Below are positions 36,815 to 46,789 of a stretch of 64,000 nucleotides of DNA, one piece after another. Position numbers and translations under genes: made by a program. Under the pieces are notes generated by a model. That model worked only from the letters and a program-made list of their open reading frames with translations. It had not been told where the DNA came from and ran no database searches. How positions within the stretch are numbered: the stretch's first letter is position 1; each line of letters starts with the position of its first letter. The stretch is from NCBI RefSeq assembly GCF_000001735.4, contig NC_003070.9:27947971-28011970 (forward strand). The letters are read 5' to 3'. The DNA comes from Arabidopsis thaliana. Taxonomy: Eukaryota; Streptophyta; Magnoliopsida; Brassicales; Brassicaceae.

Positions 36815-36907
36815 GTGCATCAGAGAGATTCCCATCTAGACTTAATCATCATTATACTTCTCCCAAAGGAGAATCTGATGTCCCTGTCTTTTTATCATCA
36901 CTTGCAC
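36815..36907 (-). ncRNA. box C/D snoRNA candidate, dual guide for 25S rRNA
   Basis: 93 nt on the minus strand. The stem GTGCA/TGCAC encloses C box GTGATGA, C' box ATGATGA and D box CTGA, all canonical. The guide upstream of D (TGGGAATCTC) complements GAGATTCCCA, and the guide upstream of the presumed D' (CAGA) contains AGACAGGGACA, complementing TGTCCCTGTCT. As I recall 25S rRNA, these two targets are neighbours, one base apart. Two independent guides to adjacent rRNA make chance unlikely. The predicted methylated bases are an A and a C. Confidence 0.85.
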
Positions 36908-37004
36908 ACACACTAAACTTGTAATAAAAACTAGAAAAAATAAACCTATTCACATCCAAACTTCAAACTGGATTTCATAACCAAAGAAAAAAAGAAGATT
37001 CTAA

Positions 37005-37073
37005 ATGCCTCAGATTTGTTTTGTTTTCCTAGAGACAAAGCTCTCAAAGTATATTTAATACCATCACAGGCAT
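37005..37073 (-). ncRNA. possible box C/D snoRNA, no target recognised
   Basis: 69 nt on the minus strand with terminal stem ATGCC/GGCAT (5 bp), a one-base spacer, C-like box GTGATGG (last base off consensus) and D box CTGA placed directly before the 3' stem. The geometry matches the two stronger candidates downstream in the same transcript. No rRNA complementarity was recognised upstream of D (ACAAAACAAAT), so it would be an orphan or decayed copy. Confidence 0.4.
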
Positions 37074-37176
37074 CAAAACAAACATACAATTAAACAGAAA
37101 TAACCACGACACAGACAAAAGACTGAATCTTTGGAAAGCCCTCGAATCGATGAGACAATTTACAGAGATACAAGAC

Positions 37177-37411
37177 TAGGGTTTCAAGAGAAGTGGCTCC
37201 CATTGGAGCTTTAATGAAACGCGATGGCTTTATATAAGATAAGCAGAGGCGGCGAAAATTAGGGCAAAAATAAGGAACTGAAAAGATATGACTGGGCTCG
37301 TAGGTAAATATGAATAGCCCATTAGATAAATCAAAAAGGCCCAATAAAATAAAAAAGACCATTCGTTTGGATAATTAATTAAACGAAACTGCCTAGTTGA
37401 TTAAAGGCCCA
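37177..37411 (-). promoter_or_regulatory. snoRNA-type promoter: site II, TATA, telo-box
   Basis: Read on the minus strand: TGGGCC at 37406-37411 and 37338-37343, TGGGCT at 37316-37321, then TATA box CTTATATAAAG at 37228-37238, then a telo-box AAACCCTA at 37177-37184, just downstream of the expected start site. This arrangement is characteristic of Arabidopsis snoRNA and ribosomal-protein genes and points into the snoRNA cluster. Confidence 0.7.
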
Positions 37412-37606
37412 ATAAAAGAACATTCTCTGTTTTCTTCCTTTACAGTGGTTTCTCTCTTGTCTAAGAGACTCTGTCATTCTTGAATCTTGAGAAGTTTATT
37501 TTTAAGCTGTTGTATCGTTTGAGCATACATTTTTCCTCAAATCTCAAGTACATATGAAGTCATGTACTTATGTTATAAAACTTATATCTTTTTGTTTTGA
37601 ACTTAG

Positions 37607-38568
37607 CCGAAAACTTGAGAGCCTTGAGGTAACTCTCTTCCTTTCTCATAATATTATTGGTTTTGGGAAACATATTGAGCTGAAACATTTACTTATTGTA
37701 TAGGGCCATAGGCCCTCAAGAAGACTTTTATGAAAATGGATCGTGATGTTAATATAAATGAGTTCTTCTTAGGTGCAAGGTACTTGATACATGAGTTCTA
37801 TCTATGTAACCTTAAATTCAGTAAACTATTTGTCCCGTTTGGAAAACACTTGAACTGTGGTCCTTAATTTGTTATCCTGAAGGAATCAAACTATTGAGGT
37901 AAGGATGATGGATCATCATGATTCTTTTGGATACTACTAAGCTCTTGACTTTTGATAGCTAAAAGTATGTATTGACATTTCATGAACAGGGTCTGACTAA
38001 CCAAGTAGCATTTTCTCTTGTTCAGGTTATGGAGTGTCATAGGAGACTGAGGTGGAACTTTTCGGTTTTAATTATCATTTTTTTTCTATACATTTGCGTT
38101 TCAACCGTCTTAACTTACTATGGATACCTATTGCGTCTTCTTCTGTTGTGTACTTTTCAGTTTTTAGGCATTTGGAGCATTTGGAAGAATCATTGAGAAA
38201 ATCTTTTGAAAGAGTTAAGATTCACAAGGTATGTCATGACTTGATCACACACACACACTGACACATATATGAACATGTTAAGAGTTACCAATGGAGGCAG
38301 CATTTGTCTTGCGGGAACATTTCAGAAAAAATCAACTCACGTCATTAGAATGTACAACAACACAGGTTATGTATAAGTTATAACAGTTGCCCTTCTTTTC
38401 TCTCTCACATTCTTAAACCAGACCAAACATTCTCATGCAGTTTCAGAGCGGGCTATCATCACCTTTGGTAATAAACGGTGTTCAAGAAAACCATTTAATC
38501 TCATGGCTTCCTATTAACAATAACCAGCAAATGATCATACCTGCTGACTCAAGTTTTCATCCTCATCC
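37607..38568 (+). pseudogene. 5'-truncated MIKC*-type MADS-box gene relic
   Basis: Exon-sized blocks match, as I recall them, the I/K-region of the AGL30/AGL65/AGL94 group, in order and with splice sites: RKLESLE (37607-37628), ALKKTFMKMDRDVNINEFF (37712-37779), LTNQVAFSLVQVMECHRRL (from 37990), HLEHLEESLRKSFERVKIHK (to 38228) and a C-terminal block FQSGLSSPLVINGVQENHL through SWLPINNNQQM (38441-38568). Introns between them keep GT-AG ends. No MADS DNA-binding domain is found upstream, where the snoRNA promoter lies instead. Frames within each block are open, so decay is recent or the locus is still transcribed. It may instead be annotated as a noncoding gene. Confidence 0.6.
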
Positions 38569-39100
38569 GTGAGTGAAAACTGTTAATGCACTTAATAATT
38601 AATATGCTTTGGACTTATATGCTATATTCAATTGAAAGTTTTATGATCAGCAGAAAGATGAAACCGGTTTTTGAGTTCTGGTTAAACATTAGTTTTGAGT
38701 AACTGTAGCAATGTGCACGCTAGTTTTCTTGTATATACAGTGTACCTGTCTACGTATGTGTGAACCTACATGATATTCAGCAGATTTGTATATATCTTTG
38801 TGTCAGTGTGTGTATTGTATAATACAACACTAGTGAATAAAAAAGAAGAGTTTTAATTGTGATGAGCATCATCTGATGTCTCCAACTCAAAAGGCTTATT
38901 TCCACAATCAACGGTAGAGATCTAAAGATAATGAGAAAATTTGCACAATCTTCTTTAATATCGATATCTTCTTCCACGATAATCTTACAGATCCAGAAGA
39001 AGATCACACATGGTTTTTGTATAAATTAGACAAAGCTTTACTTGCAGAACAGAGCAGAAACAGAACATATATTCTCTGTCTTTTTTTGTGGCAAAAGTAA
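38569..39100. other. spacer between MADS relic and peptide gene
   Basis: About 530 bp. It may hold the last decayed MADS relic sequence and contains the promoter and leader of the peptide gene. No other feature is seen. Confidence 0.4.
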
Positions 39101-39581
39101 ATGGCGAGAAGACAACTCTTTTACCATCGAATGTTCTTGGTTTTAGCTCTTCTCTATCTCATGATCTCATGGAAGCCTCTCCTAATCACTGCAAGTCTGT
39201 AATACCTCTCTCTTTCTTCTAACCTCCTCAAGTTTCTTTGTTCTGTTTCTTTCTTGTATTAATTTCTTATTATTGCAGGACCTGAGAAATCAACAGACTT
39301 TGAAACCAAGGGACAGGAATTGAATCGTCAGATTAGCCATCTGGTAAGAATCTACTCCACACACACACACACAATGTGAGCAAAGATCAAGTATCTTCTG
39401 TATTTTGACTCTTGCTCTTGCTTTTTATTTGTATGGATGCTTCATGTTTTCATAGGGACGTATTGAAAATGATCCTGAGAGAAGAAAAGGGACAAGGAGG
39501 ATGATGACCGTTGAGGATATTAACGATTATCCAGGATCCGGTGCTAACAACCGCCACACTCCTCACTGTTCTGATTGCTAA
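39101..39581 (+). CDS. secreted PSY/RaxX-like signalling peptide precursor (candidate)
   Basis: Three exons, 39101-39194, 39279-39343 and 39456-39581, give 94 residues in frame. Residues 5-32 are a signal-peptide-like hydrophobic run (MFLVLALLYLMISW inside it). A charged variable middle follows, with KGQELNRQ and a basic RRKGTRRMM stretch. The C terminus is TVEDINDYPGSGANNRHTP then HCSDC. DYxxxxANxxHxP matches the PSY family of tyrosine-sulfated peptides and resembles bacterial RaxX (DYPPPGANPKHDP); Tyr preceded by acidic residues (EDIND-Y) is a typical sulfation site. Two Cys at the very end are unusual for PSY. Role, if any, is apoplastic signalling by inference. The alternative donor at CTGTAA would create an early stop, supporting this model. 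Confidence 0.75.
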
Positions 39582-40179
39582 TTCCATTTTCCTGTAATCT
39601 AGCTTCTATAAAATGGTAATAATCAAATCACTTTTATATGATATGTATCAAGATTTAAAAATCATGGGGAAGTCTTAATAATTGAATCTTATTCTAAAAG
39701 GCTATGTGAAAGATATCAAATATTTGATAAGACTCAAACTTTATGAAACCCATGTCTAAAAAGGTGAGACTTTTTTTGTAAGTTAATTTATAAAAGTCCC
39801 ACCATTAACTTAGCTCAGGTTAGGTCATCCACTGAAACACTAAAAGGTTTTGCTCTGCTTTTTCCCCTTATTACACTGTTTTAAATATGCCATTTTTGTT
39901 AATTTATCTTTTTCCACATTAATAATTGTTATTTTTCGTTTTATTTGGTGGAGAGACACTGAGACAGTGGAGGACACAACAACCTCAATCAAACATGATA
40001 ATATCTTTACTATTATAAGACAAATTCTCGAATTAACAGATACAACAAAAGAAGAACAATTACAGAAAATCAAACATTATTTGACATGATCAAAATGAAA
40101 GACAAACGAAACTCTCCACAACATGATCACAATTTACAGAAACCGGAAGTATTATATATAATTAAGACTGTAATTCCGA
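39582..40179. other. convergent 3' region, peptide gene and GDSL gene
   Basis: About 600 bp of AT-rich 3' flanking sequence. Short overlapping ORFs on both strands (39840-40089) look like chance. Confidence 0.5.
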
Positions 40180-41795
40180 TCAGTTATTGTCGGAAGAAGG
40201 AGAAATATCCGGCGCGGGAGATGGAGCATGGGAGATACCGTCATCGGCACGCATGAAGTCAAATCTTTTGATGAGTATATTAGCGACGAGTTCGTTAGCC
40301 TTATCGGTGGGATGATACTCATCCCAAAACACATACTTACTTCTGTCTTTACACAATGTCGACGCTGGAATACACGTTAGCGCAGGCCGGATTCTGTAGA
40401 ACGAGCAACACGGCGAATCCGAGTTATCAAACCCTATAATCACACAAACATTTAAACAAGTTAATCCAATGATCAAAGCGATATAATTAAAAATGCCTTT
40501 ATTAACAAAAACTATCCAGCTTAATTTATGTGAGGAAAATGAAACTTCTGATTGTTTAAAAAAAAAAAAAAGATGCCGTTTGTGAATGCTTCTTTTGATT
40601 TTATCAAAGTTTTATATTACCGTATTTTTTTGGGTTAGTGATGACGTCGTTGACGAGGTCATAGGCTTCACCAAACCTGTAGCTTGCGTTAGGGAGCTTG
40701 GTCTCGAGATCTAGGAGCATTGTGGTGGCAGCTTTGTTGAATCTCTTAGCAAGATTACTCGCTTTGTTTTGACAATTTCCATCCAGGCTTAGAGCTCTTT
40801 GCAGTGGGATACAACCCATTGGTCCTAAACCAAACACCATTAGCTTCCTCGCTCCTAAACTATGTAACACCTAAAACATTACATGCATCACAAATTTGTA
40901 TCAGTTAGATCATTATATATATGAAAGATAAATAGGTACTTGAAGTGTTGAATTAGTTTAGAAAATAAACCTTGAGTTGAGATTCAAGTGTTTCCATTAA
41001 GTAGTCGACGAAGGTTTGATCATTGTATTTCCAAGAGTCGCTATAGACAGGCATCAAATAGTTGTTAATGAAGTCATTGCTGCCTAAAGCGACGACGTAT
41101 CGAGCATCTTGAAAGAACTTGTCTGCTTCTTTTTTCCCTATCTTTGCCACAACTACATCTTGTGTCCCTTGGAATAATTCTATTTGCTTCCACAGCGAAA
41201 ATCTTTGGATCTTCACAAATACAATCCCCATGAAAAAGAAATAAACATTTTTAGAAAATCATTATCATTTCTTTGATGAATCTTATTCATTTATTTTTAT
41301 GCAAATAATAATGAAAACTTATTATTTCATGAGACTTACGAAATAACCACCAGTTTCGTTCAAGATTCCACCACCTCCTGAAGCATAGTTCACTCCATTT
41401 TCAAGTATTACATCTTCATTCATTGATGGATCCAAGAAGGCTACTGGTCTTGGCAATCCAATTTTATCACCTTTAAATTTCAACAAACCCATTATAAGCT
41501 TGTACTAAAACGTAATTCACATGATATATATATCATTGACTAATAATTAATTCCATACTCATGACTTACCTATAATGTCTGAAACAGTGCGGCCATTAGT
41601 GAACCTTCCATTAGGCAAACCATTGCCAAAATCAATACCGTAAAAGGGCAGATTCGCCGTCGCTAAACTCCTAGGTAGATTCTTATTGTTGCCTACATCA
41701 GACAATGAATCTCCAAATATAAATTGGACTATCTTGCAATCGTAGCCGTTGATTGCAAGAACGATGAATAACACGAATATCGCGCAGAACTTCAT
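40180..41795 (-). CDS. GDSL-type esterase/lipase, secreted
   Basis: Extracellular SGNH/GDSL hydrolase; the natural ester substrate is unknown. Five exons, 41570-41795, 41340-41470, 40971-41210, 40621-40870 and 40180-40433, give 366 residues, standard for plant GDSL proteins. A signal peptide (MKFCAIFVLFIVLAINGYDC) is followed by block I FIFGDSLSDVGNN with nucleophile Ser30. Block II glycines lie in NYASGGGGILNETGG, block III is GSNDF, and block V WDEYHPTD supplies Asp320 and His323. All four catalytic/oxyanion elements are intact, so it is probably active. The C-terminal tail after the domain is Pro/Ser-rich (SHAPSPAPDISPSSDNN), longer than usual, possibly O-glycosylated. Confidence 0.93.
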
Positions 41796-43277
41796 GTCGC
41801 CAAATTTGAATGTGTGTTGATTGAAAAAGATTTGTTTGGGTGGTTTTTAAAAGGGTTTTGGAGGTGAAAAAATAAGGACTAAGTAAGAAAGGTGGAGGAG
41901 TAGTGTGAGAATAAAGTGGTGAAGGTAGATTTTGAGTTGATGAACCAACTGATTTTGTTTTTTTCTTTTTAATTATTGTTTTTGGTTTATGTTTGATTCA
42001 AACCTACTTCAACTACTCTTTCCTCGTGTTGGTATCGTAAGTTGTAACCGTTTCTTGTCCGTAAACTTGAAATTTTGGTAATATTAAACCTTGCCGTTTA
42101 TGAGCTCATATTATAGCGTAAAACCAAAAAAATAAACTTTACCTCAATACGGAATATTTCCTTGTAGTGAATTAAATAAATTTAGACCTCTATCAAACAC
42201 TTGTAGTGATTTTCCTCCTGCATGTATTCTTCACTTGCTATTTCGTTACTTTGGCTTCTCTTACTAAAAATATCTAAAATCATATGTAAATTGAAAAATA
42301 CTATTCATGCCGAAACAAAATAAATTAAAGGAAATATTTTTGTTTTCTTCTAAAATTTGCATGCTCGTTTGTAATTTGTTTTTTCTCATGAGCTCAGATT
42401 GGGTCAAATATGTTTAATTATGGGCCAATTTCAAGCCCAATGCACCAAAGGTGGAATTGCTCGGACTGGAAGAAATTCAGGCAGATGATCGAGTGGTATA
42501 CTGGTAAATGACCACCAAAAGTACTGTTTAAGCCGTTGGACACTGAAGAGCAGTTTTTGTAGGTCAGAGGCTTTTTCTGACTGAAACAGAGTAACGTGTC
42601 TAAAACAGAGGTAGTTAATATTTTGATCAAAATGTGATTTGAAATCCACACTAAATCGGCCGGTTATACTGGTAAACCCACAATTTGAAGACTAATTCGG
42701 TCTGATTATAAGCCAGTGTTTTTTTTTTTACCTGCTTAAACCCGATTTAGCGGTTTAGCGGATCAAATTAATTTTGGTTGAAAACTTCTTCTACTTTTTA
42801 TTTTATTTTTTATACAGTAAAAAAGTAATAGAGTAAAATAAACTGAAATATCCTTTCTTCAATCCTTTTTTTTTTTTTTTTTGAGCAAAAAAAAAAAATA
42901 CTGAACTATCCATTGAACCATTTTTGTGTGAACCAGAAATTCTACGGATGTTTTGAGCCCATAAAAAATAATCAAAAGACAACAAAATAGTTACATAACT
43001 AACCTACGTGGTCAAAAATCAGCCGATTGCTCCACCAAATGGGCGCCACAGATAAATAAATACCCAAACCCGTAACTTTATCCTCATCTCATCATCACCG
43101 TCCATTTCTCAATCCAACGGTGTACATCCCTCGGAAATCTCCAACAATATCTAATCCACTAAATCAAAAACAGATTTAAACAAAAGAAGATTTCACAAAC
43201 TCAAAACACAGAGAACAGAGAGAGAGAGAGAGACTCCATTGTTGAAGTGTGTTCACTGAACTCCTCCTCAAACAACA
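41796..43277. other. divergent spacer, GDSL gene and CHLP
   Basis: About 1.5 kb. GDSL promoter on the left, then AT-rich sequence with a TGGGCC/GCCCAA cluster near 42412-42441 and a poly(T)-GAGC-poly(A) foldback near 42867-42899. The CHLP promoter and a leader with a GA repeat (43214-43231) lie at the right. No gene is seen. Confidence 0.5.
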
Positions 43278-44875
43278 ATGGCGACGACGGTTACACTCAA
43301 ATCCTTCACCGGACTTCGTCAATCATCAACGGAGCAAACAAACTTCGTCTCTCATGTACCGTCATCACTTTCTCTCCCTCAACGACGGACCTCTCTCCGA
43401 GTAACCGCAGCCAGAGCCACTCCCAAACTCTCCAACCGTAAACTCCGTGTCGCCGTCATCGGTGGTGGACCAGCAGGCGGGGCAGCTGCAGAGACTCTAG
43501 CACAAGGAGGAATCGAGACGATTCTCATCGAGCGTAAGATGGACAATTGCAAGCCTTGCGGTGGCGCGATTCCTCTCTGTATGGTCGGAGAATTCAACTT
43601 GCCGTTGGATATTATTGATCGGAGAGTGACGAAGATGAAGATGATTTCGCCGTCGAACATTGCTGTTGATATTGGTCGTACGCTTAAGGAGCATGAGTAT
43701 ATAGGTATGGTGAGAAGAGAAGTTCTTGATGCTTATCTGAGAGAGAGAGCTGAGAAGAGTGGAGCCACTGTGATTAACGGTCTCTTCCTTAAGATGGATC
43801 ATCCGGAGAATTGGGACTCGCCGTACACTTTGCATTACACTGAGTACGATGGTAAAACTGGAGCTACAGGGACGAAGAAAACAATGGAGGTTGATGCTGT
43901 CATTGGAGCTGATGGAGCTAACTCTAGGGTTGCTAAATCTATTGATGCTGGTGATTACGACTACGCAATTGCATTTCAGGTCAAAGTTCTTTCTTCTTTC
44001 TCAAGTTTTAGTTTTGTTCTAGTTGTTTTAGGGTTGTGAGAATGGTGTTATTATGGAGTTGAGTGGTGTAATTTGGAATTTTTCAGGAGAGGATTAGGAT
44101 TCCTGATGAGAAAATGACTTACTATGAGGATTTAGCTGAGATGTATGTTGGAGATGATGTGTCGCCGGATTTCTATGGTTGGGTGTTCCCTAAGTGCGAC
44201 CATGTAGCTGTTGGAACAGGTACTGTGACTCACAAAGGTGACATCAAGAAGTTCCAGCTCGCGACCAGAAACAGAGCTAAGGACAAGATTCTTGGAGGGA
44301 AGATCATCCGTGTGGAGGCTCATCCGATTCCTGAACATCCGAGACCACGTAGGCTCTCGAAACGTGTGGCTCTTGTAGGTGATGCTGCAGGGTATGTGAC
44401 TAAATGCTCTGGTGAAGGGATCTACTTTGCTGCTAAGAGTGGAAGAATGTGTGCTGAAGCCATTGTCGAAGGTTCACAGAATGGTGAGTTCAAAAAAATT
44501 TTGCTTTTATAAGATTCTTGTGTTTAAGTTTTAGTGAAGACTAAAGTCTTGAGTGTATTTGTTGCTATAGGTAAGAAGATGATTGACGAAGGGGACTTGA
44601 GGAAGTACTTGGAGAAATGGGATAAGACATACTTGCCTACCTACAGGGTACTTGATGTGTTGCAGAAAGTGTTTTACAGATCAAATCCGGCTAGAGAAGC
44701 GTTTGTGGAGATGTGTAATGATGAGTATGTTCAGAAGATGACATTCGATAGCTATCTGTACAAGCGGGTTGCGCCGGGTAGTCCTTTGGAGGATATCAAG
44801 TTGGCTGTGAACACCATTGGAAGTTTGGTTAGGGCTAATGCTCTAAGGAGAGAGATTGAGAAGCTTAGTGTTTAA
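43278..44875 (+). CDS. CHLP: geranylgeranyl diphosphate reductase, chloroplast
   Basis: Plastid NADPH-dependent flavoprotein reducing the geranylgeranyl chain to phytyl, both free as GGPP and on geranylgeranyl-chlorophyll; it supplies phytol for chlorophyll and tocopherol. Three exons, 43278-43979, 44087-44483 and 44571-44875, give 467 residues, the expected size. A Ser/Thr/Arg-rich transit peptide covers about residues 1-47. The FAD Rossmann motif is VAVIGGGPAGGAAAETLA (58-75). Downstream are KPCGGAIP, the DAVIGADGANSRVAKS motif, and the second FAD motif VALVGDAAGYVTKCSGEGI. All family landmarks are present. It is transcribed away from the GDSL gene and toward RKD2, whose stop lies about 190 bp past the CHLP stop. 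Confidence 0.97.
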
Positions 44876-45061
44876 GAAACAAATAATGAGGTCTATCTCC
44901 TTTCTTCATCTCTATCTCTCTTTTTTTGTCTGTTAGTAATCTATCTACACTAATGTTGTTACTCTTCAATGTATTCAGTATCATATTTATGTTTTCTGTT
45001 CATTGAATTAGTCAAAAAGCATTTGGCTTTACAATCCCCAATTTCTCACTAAAAACAGATT

Positions 45062-46208
45062 TCACAAACCACTAGTAAATTCACTTGAGAAACCACACAA
45101 GAGATACTTCATTTCTTCATCACTCTCCATTCCTGCTTCATCAACCGACTCATCACTAGGAACTGATCCGCTGCTTGAACACGAGGGTACTTGAGACTGA
45201 TCGGACTTGAGACTTCTCTTCTTCTTCCTCTTGTGGTTAGCCTTGAAACAAGCTTGTCTTAGCCTCTTTGTCTTGTCCTTAAACTCCAAATCCGGCAAAT
45301 CCTCAATTGTCCTCTTCTCCTTCTCAAGCATCTCCAACGCGTCCTGCAGTTTTTCTGCATTCTCTTCGCCTTCCATCTTCTGCAGCTCCTATTCATATGA
45401 TAAAACATTTGAGTTCAATTATCTGAAAACAATAATATTAAGTGTAGTGCCTTGTTCTACATACCTTGACGTTACTGATCAAAGTGTTTAAGCTCATAAG
45501 TTTACGATGAGGCCATCGGCGAATACCCAATTCGCGACATCTCCTTTTTAGTAGAGTTAAACCAACGTTAAGTGCTATTGCAGCCTGAGTTATGGGCATG
45601 TAGAAGTAGCGAGAGACAGTTTCCTTTGACAATGTCGTTGGAGCTGAACTAGTTGTGTAGGTAGTAATATCGCTGATGATTCTCACGCTATGTTCTCTGT
45701 GTCTCTCATTGATTTTCCTCTTCTTAGTTGTCTCTTTCACTGTTCCATTTTCCCTCTTCTTCTCCGATGAAGCGCCATCTCCTCTGTTTTGCTCTGTTTC
45801 GTTCCATGACGCAGAGCTGTATGAATTGAGTACATCTACAGAACAAACAAGACCATGAGACCTCTATGTATATAGCTCTATATGAATATAAAAACTATGT
45901 AATAATATGTTATACCTTCAGACAAGGGTTCAAGATCAGGTAAAGGCAGAGAAGTTGTAGTAAAAGGAAATGCTTGAGAGCCAGAGTTTTCTTGGAGAGC
46001 AAGAAGATCTTCTTCCCAGTCGAATAAAGGATAACTTAAGGAGCTGCATTGCGTTTGGAAAAATACAGAGAAAATAAATTATAAGAAAACAAAAACTAAT
46101 AACAAAATGAAACTATACAAAAGCTTCTGAAATTAACCTGTGATCAAAGGATGGAGAATGAGCTAGGAATGAGAATGACTTCTGTTCTTTGGTTGTGTGA
46201 TCAGCCAT
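45062..46208 (-). CDS. RKD2: RWP-RK domain transcription factor RKD2
   Basis: RWP-RK factor of the RKD subfamily; Arabidopsis RKD2 is expressed in the egg cell and can impose egg-cell-like transcription when ectopically expressed. Four exons, 46138-46208, 45916-46043, 45465-45835 and 45062-45388, give 298 residues. The DNA-binding domain lies near 130-185: [20 protein letters not shown] then [14 protein letters not shown], with RWPHRK at 173-178. A Glu/Lys-rich coiled coil follows ([17 protein letters not shown]), then a strongly basic stretch ([11 protein letters not shown]) as a likely nuclear signal. The N terminus is acidic/aromatic ([15 protein letters not shown]). Exon 1 has a GTTAAT donor, slightly off consensus. 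Confidence 0.95.
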
Positions 46209-46789
46209 TGTAAAGAAAGTGAGAGAGATAGAAGTTGTGTTGTGAAACTCGATGATGCGAGAAAAGATTTATATACTACATTCAGAGAAGAGACTAGTGG
46301 TAGTAAGATATGGAGAGAGAATAAAGAATGGAAGTGATGATGAATCTATTAGGAGAAGTGGGGTATTGAGTATTGACGGCTAATTGATTGTCGTGTTAAA
46401 TTTGGAGTTACGAGAAGATATGATTAATGTTAATTAGTGGGTAATTTATAGGGGCGTTTAGATTTGGATTAGACTCCTCTTTTCGTCTCTCCATGCATAT
46501 ATGACATGCAATCATTTCGAGTAAATAGTGTAGTACTACTCAATGTACATGTTCTTATATATACGCATACATACACATCACAATGATCATGATTATGTAT
46601 TGTTTAATAACCACTAACTGAATGATTAAGATAACAAAATGAAACGTATGGTTAAAACATTATTGTAGATCATGGCCATATATCTTTAATTTCCATTTCT
46701 CATAATTAATCATAAGTTATTAATGAAGTAACAAAAAAGTTTTATATTCCATTTCCACAAAAGAACGATCCAAAAAGCCAAAGATTTTT
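46209..46789. other. RKD2 promoter and PBL29 3' region
   Basis: About 580 bp between two minus-strand genes. A minus-strand TATATAAATC at about 46269-46278 is a likely RKD2 TATA box. Nothing else is recognised. Confidence 0.5.
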
